The position numbers and the translations under genes were made by a program. Below are positions 1-9,213 of a stretch of DNA of 64,000 nucleotides, piece by piece (within the stretch, counting starts at the first letter, position 1; each line of letters opens with the position of its first letter). The notes below the pieces were generated by a model that was given only the letters and a program-made list of their open reading frames with translations, searched no databases and was not told where the DNA came from. The DNA is from Juglans regia (taxonomy: Eukaryota > Streptophyta > Magnoliopsida > Fagales > Juglandaceae), in assembly GCF_001411555.2 (NCBI RefSeq), contig NC_049903.1, positions 17,713,234-17,777,233 on the forward strand, written 5' to 3'.

Positions 1-2830
1 GTTTTTGGGTAGGGGAACTAAGTCTCAGGTACCATGCCTCATACGAGCAGTGAGCTCACTGGACATGGCTTCACGCCATTGAGGATTTGATACAGCTTGG
101 TTGACACACGTTGGTTCAAGGGTTGGTGGAATGAGATGTTTTGTAACCATGTGAATATGTTTGGGTTTAAAGATATTGTTCATTGACCGTGTGAGCATGG
201 TATGGGTTCGGAAAGGGGATTTTTTGTTTGGGCCAACTTAATGGGAACAAGGTCTTGATTCGAATTTGACAATGGAAGATTGATGGGTACAGGATTTAAA
301 TTAGAATTTGATGATGGTAAATTCGGATTTAAATCAAGGGAATCTAGGGCAACATGTGAATGAGGAATATCTGAAACAGAAAGAGAGGGGATATTACCTG
401 GAGGTGATGCAGCGGCAGCAGCATGCGGTTTCGAAATCATTGACAGCGACGAAGGGAACGCAGGTAGGTGCGCAGGTGCTAGAGCAAAGGAGTCAGTGGA
501 AGAACGTGAATAAGTCGAGCCCTGCGAAATGAAAGAAGAAGACGACAAGTTGGAAAGGGGGCTTTCGGTATGCAATGGGTCGTCAAGTAAGATTGACAAT
601 TTCAGTTCGTCAAAGAGAACGTGCCGTGAGATGTACAACTTTTTAGTTGTTAGGTCCATGCATTTAAATGCATTTTGAGTTTGTGAGTAGCCAAGAAATA
701 GGCACGGAATGGACTTGGGTTGTAATTTGTGAGTATTGTAAGGCTTTGTTAGAGGATAACAAAGACACCCAAATTTTCTTAGTTTTAAATAGTTGGGTCT
801 TTGTCCAAAAAGGGCCTCAAAAGGAGATTTGTTTTGAAAGAGTGGAGTGGGTTGTCGATTTATGAGATATGTGACGGTTTGAAACGCATGAAGCCAGTAA
901 GAGAGAGGTAAGGACACATCATGAAGAAGGGTAAGGCCCGTTTCCACAAGATGGCGATGTCGGTGCTCAGAGACACCATTTTGTTGTGGAGTGTATGGTG
1001 CGGTGGTGTAGTGACTAATACCATGAAGAGACAAATATTTTTTTAAACCGATGAATTCACCACCATTGTCAGAGTACAAACTTTTAATTTTAGAATTGAA
1101 GCGTGTTTCAACAAGATGTTTAAATTGGGAAAAAAAATGCTAGACACGCTTGATTTTGTAGCCATGGGATAAAACCACATGTATTTAGTATAATGATCAA
1201 TAAAAAGAAGATAATACTGAGAGCTATCAAGACCAGTAGAATATGCGGGTCCCCAAACATCAGTGTAAATAATATCAAGAGGAGCATGACTTTGAAAACT
1301 ATTGGAACGAAATGGTTGTTGATGTGCCTTATTAATAGAACACGAGGTACATGAGGACGACAATTTATTAGTTGTAAGCAGAAGAGAAAAATGATTAACA
1401 AGACTTTGAACTATTTTAATTGAGGGGTGGCCAAGACGTTTGTGCCATCCATCGATCGAAGTTCTTTCATGCACATTTGCAACCATTTTGGGAAGAGAAG
1501 CCACCAGTGAGTTCGGAAACACATAGACGCCATTTTCATATGCACCTCTTAGTAGTATCGCCCCCGTTTTCTGTTCCTTCACAAGAAAATAAGACGGGTG
1601 AAACTCAACAAAAACATGATTTTGTTTGGTAAAGTGATGTATGGAAATTAAATTCTTGTGAATATTGGGAACACAAAGTGTATCACGCAAGAAAAAAGTT
1701 TTATGAGGTGAATGTAAGGCTAGAAAACCAATGTGTGAAACAACCAAACCTGTACCATCACCAAGAACAACTTCATCAGTTCCATCATATTCAGAGTGAA
1801 TAGATAAATTTGTGAGATCACCAGTAATGTTGTGGGAAGCCACCGAATCAATGAGCCATTTATTTTCATTGGCATGAGAAGAGGTAGCACAATTTACAGT
1901 CACTTCATTTTGCTGCAACTGTGGACAGGCCTTGGCTGTGTGGCCCAATTGATCACAAAACTGTCACTTGGGCTGGAAACATTGCTGATTTGAGTTGGGC
2001 TTACCCGATTGTTGAGAGAAACGGCGTTGGTTGAAGTTGGACCCAAGAGAGTTGCGATTGGATGTTGGTTGCCTTGAAGACCCATTTGACCAATTTAAGC
2101 CCTTCGGTTGTTGTCCTCCATGCGAGCCGTTTCTTTTGCTGGTGAAATTTGTTGCAGCAACAAGCTGCTGAGTTGCAACATCCATTCTTCTCAAATAGCT
2201 TTCATGCCCCACAAGCAAATCATGTAGTTCCTAAAAAACAAGGGATTTTTCCCTTGCCCGAATGGGAGTAGCAATTTTCCCAAAATCGGGACCCAAGCCA
2301 TCTAGAACATAGAGAGTGAGATCATCATCAGAGATCGGGTGATCAATAAGGGCGATTTCATCGGCTAAGGCTTTGACAATATGCAAATAGTCTGAAACCA
2401 ATCAATTCCCACGCTGGATCATGGTGAGTTCTTCCTTGAGTTGCATAGCTCTTGCATACATGGTGTTTAATTTTTTCCATGCCTCATGAGAGGTCTTGGC
2501 GATGGCAATGAGGGGGGGTAATGGTGGTGGATGTAGATGCAAGGATAACACTTAGGATGAGTTTGTCTTGTCTAACCCAATGGGTTTTCTGAGAAATGGA
2601 AGAAGAGGCGCCATCGGATGATGGACACAATAAATCACTGGTTACATAGTCCATCAGATCGTAGCCAATGATGAGAGCTTCAAATTGAGCACGTCATTGT
2701 GGAAATGTGGAAGGTGTGAGTTTCTCATTGATTTGGGTAGTGATGTTGGAAACAACAAGTGGTGTGGTAGTGGAAGAGATAGGCTGTGTGTTTGGGTTGT
2801 CTGAGGAAGATATGGTTGCATTGGATTGAA
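1..2830 (-). pseudogene. copia-1 gag-pol, degraded
   Basis: Minus-strand translation shows a copia gag start with INEKLTPSTFPQ followed by a TGA at 2694-2696 where the family has Trp (FPQWRAQF), then SDLLCPS. A CCHC-type knuckle ends in LGHTAKACPQL near 1920-1960. The protease motif is LIDSVASHN (family D-S-G-A; Gly is Val here). The pre-integrase box WHKRLGHPS and integrase start PLDIIYTDVWGP lie in 1043-1948. A frameshift near 1043-1079 moves the rest of integrase ([19 protein letters not shown]) to the 180-1079 frame, ending with FGCLCYP and FLGYSQTQNAFKC. The last bases encode WREAMSSEL and TWDLVPLPK, the start of RT. At least one stop and one frameshift, so non-functional. Confidence 0.88.
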
Positions 2831-2850
2831 TTTTCGTTAGAGATTTTGGT

Positions 2851-2862
2851 CTTCTGATACCA
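2851..2862 (-). other. Primer-binding site of copia-1
   Basis: The minus strand reads TGGTATCAGAAG directly after the LTR, a close match to the initiator-Met tRNA 3' end complement (TGGTATCAGAGC) used by most plant copia elements. It fixes the LTR 3' border at about 2863 and the element's orientation. Confidence 0.8.
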
Positions 2863-3006
2863 TATAAAGAATAAGATCATATATTGGGAATTTTTCAATG
2901 GAAAGATTCAATACACTTTCTATTGATTATGCAGAGTAGTTATATACAGGACTCCAACTATATTTTAAAAAATATACAGATGTTATAGCAGTAGCTACAC
3001 AACACT

Positions 3007-3397
3007 CACGGGCGGACCTACGTTGGTAGTTGGGGGGGCTATTGCCCCACCAAAATCTTTCAAAAATATGCTTTAGTACATGGCTTTATCAAAGATATCC
3101 TAATATAAAAATTATTTCCACCCCAAAAAAAAAACATTTTCAAGAATCTCATTTAGTATTTAGTTGTCTAGGTTTTAGGTTTCTTTTAATTTTTTCATAA
3201 TTACACCTATTTTTTGTCATTAATAAAATTCACATTCTCAAATTTTTTTTTTTTACATCTCATAAGAGGCAATAAAATATCTTGGTCTTTTATCATAAGC
3301 TATTTGGTAAATTTACAACCTCATTTTTCCTATTTATTTACACTTTTCCTTTTAAGTCTTCCACTAGCTAGCTTGTTTGTATTAGTCTTGTTAGTAA

Positions 3398-3438
<41 letters not shown>

Positions 3439-3825
3439 ACCATCAAGTTAACAATTATGAGTGAATACAACAAATTTCGCATAGTTATTTTTATCTATAT
3501 TATAGAGACTTTACAATATTCAATCTTAGATTCAACAAAAACATTTATCTTTATTTACTTAATTTTTATCATTTGCTTCAAAAAATCTTACATGATTATT
3601 TCTATCTTAATTTTTATCTTTCACTTAAGTCCGATAGAGCTCAAGTGAGATGTTTAGATGGGTGACTTTAATAATTTAGTTTGTCCCTAGATAACAACCT
3701 TATATGGTTAATGTTAAATGTCGGTGACACACTTTGTTACCTTAAATGTTGGTTACTGTTCACCCATACATATGACACACTTTGCTAATCGCCCCCCCAC
3801 GCACCAAATCCTAGTTCTACCCCTG
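3007..3825. mobile_element. Non-autonomous hAT-type DNA transposon, copy 1
   Basis: An 819-bp element starting CACGGGCGGACC and ending TTCTACCCCTG, flanked on both sides by the 8-bp direct repeat ACAACACT (2999-3006 and 3826-3833). An 8-bp target duplication and CAGGGGCGGA-like ends are typical of the hAT superfamily. The inside is AT-rich; the 144-codon frame inside (3214-3648) is low-complexity and has no transposase similarity, so the element is non-autonomous. A second copy with the same ends and inside lies at 35030-35797. Copy 1 inserted into the LTR of copia-1. Confidence 0.85.
3398..3438. repeat. (TA)n microsatellite within hAT copy 1
   Basis: About 40 bp of TA dinucleotides with one TTTA interruption. 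In the second hAT copy the same spot (about 35405-35420) holds only a short TATATTATATATA, so the repeat expanded after the copies separated. Confidence 0.9.
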
Positions 3826-3833
3826 ACAACACT

Positions 3834-4012
3834 AATTACAGAAAATAAATTCCATGATTCTCTGCACTCATTACAAAAGAGGTGATTCTCAGAAGGCATT
3901 AATTGCAGAGAATAAAGCCCATGATTCTCGGCATTTATTACAAAAGAAATGATTTTCGACAAGCTTGAATTGCAGACATGATGTCCTTGATTCTCAGCTA
4001 AATGGCAGCTTC
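3834..4012. repeat. 67-bp tandem repeat, about 2.7 units, in the copia-1 LTR
   Basis: Unit 1 is 3834-3900, unit 2 is 3901-3967 and a partial, shortened unit 3 starts at 3968. Each starts AATTRCAGA and contains CATGATTCTC and ATTACAAAAGA; the units have point differences. Repeats in the upstream part of an LTR are often promoter-enhancer modules; that role is inference here. Confidence 0.8.
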
Positions 4013-4029
4013 ATGAGTTGTCTGAACTT

Positions 4030-6870
4030 TTGTCAACTTCCCTTATAGTTACTTCTCAAATAACTATGATCAACTATAAAAGTGTTAATGCTTATACCAT
4101 TACTTCGGAGACTTCTTTAAACCATATAATGATTTATTCAACTTACATGCATGGTCTTCTTTACCTTCAACAACGAACTCCTCTGGCTGATGCATATAGA
4201 TAGTCTCTTCAACCTCACCATGTTAAAAAGATGTTTTAACATCAAGTTGGTGTAATTTCAGATCATGCAAAGCAACCATGGCAAGCAGCATGCAAATAGA
4301 GCTATGTTTTATCACTGGAGAGAAAACTTCATTGAAGTCCACATCTTCTCTGTGATTGTAGCCATTTGCAACTAAGCGTGCCTTGTATCTTGCATCTTTA
4401 ACACCCTGTATTCCATCTTTTCTCTTGAAAACTCATTTGCATCCAATAGTCTTCGTCTTCTTAGGCAATTTAACCAAATCTCAGATTTGGTTCTTATGAT
4501 GAGATTCAATCTCTTCAGTCATCGCTGCGCACCATTGTGTAAACTCCTTACTCTTGACAACTTTTGAATACATGGAAGGTTCCTGACTATCAATGTTCTC
4601 TGCCATAGTAAGTGTATACATCACCATGCCTGCATGAGCATATCTCTGAGGTGGCCTAATATGTCTCCTCTGTCTACTAGTAGTTATATTGTAGTCTTGC
4701 TCACCCTGTGCACCATTATCAAAATCAGAATCATGCTCATTAACAATAACATGATCTTGAGTACCACTATGCACTCCTTGTGAAGCTTCAACTTGTAACT
4801 CCACCTTCTTTCCATTACCCTTCTCTTCACCTGTGGAAACATTAAACTCCTTTTTCGAATTAAGCATGCGTTGTTCATCAAATGCAACATCTCTGCTAAT
4901 TACAAACTTGGGTGATTTAGGATCAGTGCACCACAATCTGAATCCTTTCACCCCACTAGCATTTCCAATGAATATGTCATTCTTTGCCTTTAGGTCAATT
5001 TTACCTTCATTCACATGAAAATATGTAGGACAACAAAAAATTTTCAAATTTGAATAATCAGCAGGAGTTCCAGACCATACCTCATTCGGAGTTTTCAATT
5101 TAATAGCCATGGCTGGAGAATGGTTCATCAGATAGCAAGCTATGTTGACTGCTTCAGTCCAGAAATCTTTAGGCAAGCATTCGAAAGCATACTACGAGCT
5201 CTCTCCAAGAAAGAGAGTCATATTCATCTGTTTAGCTACTTCATTTTGTTGTAGGTGTGTCTAACTAAATGGTGCCTGACAATACCCTCATTTTTGTAAA
5301 ATTCATCAAATTCGAAATCGCTTTACCTTTTTGCATGTCTGATTCTCAATCGAAACATTCCATTGTTTACAATTAATAAATACGTCATCTTTTTACTTAA
5401 AAAAAATAAACCCACACTTTCTTTGAATAGTCATCAATGAACGCGAGTAAATACTGAACACCACCTTTGGATGGAAAAGAGGATGGACCCAAAGATCAGA
5501 ATGAATGTAATCTAAAATGATTTTGGTTCTGTGAACACATGTAGTAAACTGAACTCTGTACTATTTTCCAAAGACACAAGGCTCACAAAAGTCAAGTTTT
5601 CCCATTTTTCTGATCACACAACAAATCCTGCTTACTTAAAATAGACATTCATTTTTCACTCATATGACCTGAACGCATATGCCATAACCAAGTAATGTTT
5701 GAGTCTGGATCATCTGAAGTAGATATTGCAACTGCACTAGTCACTGTACTACCCATAAGGAAATAAAGACTATTAATCTTATCTCATTTCATTACAACCA
5801 CAGAGCCCATACTGACTCTAATAATCCCTTCTCCCGTGTACCAGAAACTAAGGGAATCAAAAGTGCCTAAAGAAATAAGATTTTTTTTCAAATCTGGGAT
5901 ATGTCAAACATTAGACAAAGTTTGGACAATTCCATTAAACATCTTAATTTTGATAGAACCAATCCCAACAATCTTACAGGCCATATAGTTTTCCATCAAA
6001 ATGGAACCACTGTTGACTGAATCATAGGTGGTGAACCAATCTCTTCTAGGACACATGTGGAATGTGCAAGCCGAATCCATAACCCACTTGTCACCAATAT
6101 GACTGTTAGAGCCACTAATTGTTAGGACAATATCTGAGTTGTTAGACTTTTCATTGGCAACACTAACAGCATTAGAGGAACTTTTACCTTCTTCCTTTTT
6201 CTTCAGTCTTGGACACTCATTCTTGTAATGACCAAATTTATGACAATAATGACATTTAATATTTTTCTTGTTAAATTTCGATTTTGAATTACCTCTAGAA
6301 TCCTAGATCTACCCCTACCCTTCTCCGAACCTTTTTCACTGGATCTACCTCTACTAAATGAACCTTTAATAAACAAGTCATTGGCTTGATTATTTGTGCC
6401 TTTTATTCTCAACTTAGTTCTCAACTCCTTAGAATTTAAAACAAATTTTACATTTGCCAAGGAGATAGTATATCTACCATATAGCATTGAGTTCACAAAT
6501 TTATCAAATGATATAGGCAACGAACACAAAACAATTAAAGCTTGATCTTATTCTTCAAACTTAATATCAATATTTCTTAGATTCATAATGATTTTATTAA
6601 ATTCATCTAAATGTTTAGAAATAGGAGTACATTCCTTCATTTTGAGAGTGTAACTGTTGCTTTAGATAAAATCAGTTGGTAAGCGACTTCTTCATGTACA
6701 AGCTCTCTAGTTTCTTCCAAAGATCGACAACGGTCTCTTCAATAGCGACATCTCGCAATACTCCATCTGAGAGAGACAACAGAATAGCACTATGTGCTTT
6801 CTCTTCATCTTCCTTTGTCGGTGTAGGAGATTCATCCGACACCTTCTCATCCAAGACCTTTGACAAACCT
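4030..6870 (-). pseudogene. copia-2 gag-pol, degraded
   Basis: Gag is in 6203-6870; the knuckle CHYCHKFGHYKNECPRL lies near 6210-6250 (CX2CX4HX4C). Protease follows with WVMDSACTFHMCPRRDWF near 6090, the Tnt1-type form. CEPCVFGK and LDYIHSDLW near 5590-5490 mark pre-integrase and integrase start. The open stretch 4481-5176 holds integrase C-terminus (FWTEAVNIACYLMN, NEVWSGTPADYSNLKIFCC, FIGNASGVKGFRLW, FVISRDVAFDE) and the RT linker. RT then runs leftward with stops and a frameshift until about 4030. Not functional. Confidence 0.85.
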
Positions 6871-7002
6871 TGTTGTTATAACAGAGCCTTCATCTTGATG
6901 GGCCATAAGTTGAAGCTATTCTGACCATCAAACTTCTCTACTTCACTTTGTTATAGCCATCTTTCAAGATCTTTCACAAAGCCTGACTCTCTGATATCAG
7001 TT

Positions 7003-7691
7003 TGTTAGGATTAACTAGATATTTAGAGATGACTTTGCAATAGATTAGTGAAAGCAAATAACACAATCGACAATCACACACACAGAACACCAAGATTTTA
7101 GTGGTTTAGCTTAAACAAGCCTACGTCCACTGGTAGGATGGTCTCAACGAATTCACTATTAAACAAAGGTAGAGTACAAGAGATCAATCATAGAAGTCCT
7201 CAATCAAAGTCTCAATATACCCAATAAACTCTCTAGAATCTCATAAAAAGACTTTTTTCTATATATTGGCTGCAACTCTCATGTATCTCACTTTTCAAAA
7301 AATCTATTTATATATCAAACGACGTAAGAATTAAGTGTTTTGAACATTCACTCGAACGGACTGTAGAGCAGATGTTAAGCGAACAATCTATCTGAAGTTC
7401 GCTTAAGCTGTCTATCAAGTGAGTGTCCAGCGAACAATCTAGAATGATACTTTTTCAACTGGAATCAAGCCACCATTCCAACATATGCAAGGTATAGTCC
7501 TAATCAGTTTCTTTACTCTTTTGGCAAACTGACTAAATTGGCTCGACAGGGGACTACAAAGCACAATTTGGGAGTCTTCTCGCCAAGGTCGGCTCAATAT
7601 TGCCAAAGAAGAAAAGTACATATCAATTATTTTGTTACTTGTTTACCAGACCCCCATTAATGGCAATTAAGCTGGTACTTGTTTCCCAACA
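7003..7691 (-). repeat. 5' LTR of copia-2
   Basis: 689 bp, plus-strand ends TGTTAGGA and TTCCCAACA, so on the minus strand it starts TGTTGGGAA and ends TCCTAACA. A primer-binding-like CTGATATCAGAGAGTC follows on the minus strand at about 6985-7000 (two bases off TGGTATCAGAGC). The inside carries the 'exon-like' GTTTAGCTTAAACAAGCCTACGTCC-type stretch common in such LTRs, shown here only in part. The partner LTR is outside the window, so no target duplication can be checked. Confidence 0.75.
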
Positions 7692-8141
7692 AGTTCACTC
7701 TTTTTCGACATGAACTGGCTTAGGCTCGTGTATATATATGAAGTCAGAAACAGTCTTTTAAGTAAAACCCAATACCTGATATGATCAATTGAATTTGAAC
7801 ACTCAATTTTTGCCACATCCATATGCAGTTTTTATGATACGGTACTCAACATACACACTCAATATCCTTGCATGAGGGAAACAACCAAAGGAAATGATCC
7901 AACAACCAAACCAATTGAATTACCTACCAAAAGATTGGCATCCGGTAATGAATTGAGAAAAAGGCAAAGGAAAGGGTAGTGCTTTAGGTGCAACGACAAG
8001 CAGGTACGTACGGTCTAGGCCAGTCACTGGTGCAAGAGATTGTTTATGAATATATTATATGTTGCGTTTCGAAGGAGCTATGCAGGTTGATTTTAACAGA
8101 TATTTTTTATGAAATTCTCAGCATCCTTTCTTGCTTTCTTA
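7692..8141. other. Gene-free stretch between copia-2 and a MITE
   Basis: About 450 bp of ordinary AT-rich DNA. The 65-codon plus frame at 7988-8185 has no recognisable similarity and runs into the MITE. I see nothing else here. Confidence 0.5.
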
Positions 8142-8495
8142 GGAGATGCTTGACTAATGAAATGAGATTAAAATTTTGTAAATAATAAAAAAATAATTTA
8201 TAAATAGTAATGAGATAGTATTTTGAGTTTAGTATTATTGGGTTTTGAGAAAAATGAGAGAAAAATTTAAGTAAAAAATATTATAAAGTTTAAATATTGT
8301 TATAATATAATTTTTATTTTGAGATTTAAAAAAGTTGATTTTTTTTTTTATTGAAAATTTAATAAAGTTGTAATGATTAGTTTGAAAAAGCTGTAATGAT
8401 TAATTTAAAAGTGTTTGTATTTGAATGATGTTTGAAAATAAAATAAGATAAAATGAGATGAGATGGAATGAGATGAAAATTATTTCCAAACATCC
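8142..8495. mobile_element. MITE, PIF/Harbinger (Tourist)-like, long form
   Basis: 354 bp with ends GGAGATGCTTG and CCAAACATCC, bordered by TTA on the left and TAA on the right (a degenerate 3-bp target duplication). The inside matches the long-form family seen at 44736-45076 and 49162-49470: TTGGGTTTTGAGAAAAATGAG, a GAGATTTAAAAAAGTTGA block and a terminal ATGAGATGAGAT run. No coding capacity. Confidence 0.7.
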
Positions 8496-8526
8496 TAAGT
8501 GTGGTAGTCGAGGCACTTAATATTGC

Positions 8527-8557
<31 letters not shown>

Positions 8558-9213
8558 TCAGTTCCCTTGGAGGCTCGAGTAAAAGCATGAGCATATTGAT
8601 TTATTGTCAAATTATTTTCATCAAAGCAACCATTTCTTTAATTTCTTAGACTTATGAAACAGCTAGCTAGCTAGGTTAGTGAGGAGGAGGAGGAGAAGTT
8701 TCAGCTCTAATAGGAAAGAAAAAAGAGTGGAAGGATATATAAATAGGGGATCAAAAACTCCACTCAAAAAGCTGATATGTCATTGTATATTTCCAAACCA
8801 CAAGAACAAATTACATACCCAATCCTGAAACCAGTAGTAAATGCCACCCATTGATGCTCACTTGCTATTGATCATACCCAAATCATCTCTTAATAGAGTA
8901 ATAACTGTGGACAATCCATTCAAATAGCATGATCTCAAGTCCTCAATCTACTATTAATTTTACTAACTGGCTAAGATATATCAAAATTACATTTACAAGA
9001 TACGTATAATATCATATAACTTAATGATAAAAGACATATTTCAAACCAAAGCGGGCGAATGGCCTCCGCCACCGCTCCAATCACCACCACCACCGCCATC
9101 ACCGCAGCCAAGGCAATTAATTACTTCTACCAAGCACAAGTATATTGAGGATATATATCAGATGGATAAAATTTAGGGGGACTAATTAATATTTTAGATA
9201 TAATTAATTAAAA
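8496..9213. other. Downstream region of LBD4
   Basis: Holds an (AT)n run at 8526-8554 and the probable 3' UTR and terminator region of the LBD4 gene on the minus strand. A GC-richer pocket at 9050-9115 contains a short plus-strand frame (9057-9146, 29 codons) described under findings. Possible minus-strand polyadenylation signals are too many in this AT-rich DNA to choose one. Confidence 0.5.

Larger units (their letters stand above)
1..4013 (-). mobile_element. Ty1/copia retrotransposon copia-1 (5' LTR, gag, protease, integrase; cut by window start)
   Basis: Read on the minus strand, the order is 5' LTR (4013 to 2863), primer-binding site (2862 to 2851), gag, zinc knuckle, protease, GAG-pre-integrase, integrase, and the first residues of reverse transcriptase at the window edge. 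This gag-protease-integrase-RT order defines Ty1/copia. The reading frame is broken by stops and frameshifts, so the copy is not autonomous. The rest of RT, RNase H and the 3' LTR lie to the left of the window. The element sits inside the RT of copia-2: copia-2 RT sequence stops at about 4014, exactly where this LTR begins. Confidence 0.88.
2863..4013 (-). repeat. 5' LTR of copia-1, interrupted by a hAT element
   Basis: Without the 819-bp hAT element and one target-site copy the LTR is about 325 bp: 4013-3834 plus 2998-2863 with the original target. It begins TGAAGC on the minus strand and ends CTTTATA before the primer-binding site. The 5' part is built of 67-bp tandem units (see separate entry). 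A TATA-like TGTATATAA followed by a presumed R region lies near 2935-2950. The LTR start is inferred from where copia-2 RT homology ends and may be off by a few bases. Confidence 0.65.
4014..7691 (-). mobile_element. Ty1/copia retrotransposon copia-2 (Tnt1-like), RT cut by copia-1
   Basis: On the minus strand: 5' LTR 7691-7003, primer-binding-like site, gag with zinc knuckle, protease, integrase and the first part of RT, stopping at about 4014 where copia-1 inserted. RT blocks are readable but broken: a YMHQPEEFVVEGKE stretch, then KSLYGLK, then after a frameshift VDHSYLRS. A TAA interrupts the expected K-T-F-L-H-G box (TSF*HG, near 4230). It is older than copia-1 by nesting. The remaining RT, RNase H and 3' LTR should lie left of the window, beyond copia-1. 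Confidence 0.85.

Noticed and set aside
3214..3648. 144-codon plus frame
   Set aside because: Lies wholly in a non-autonomous hAT element, includes a TA microsatellite, and is Ile/Phe/Tyr-rich; the second copy does not keep the frame.
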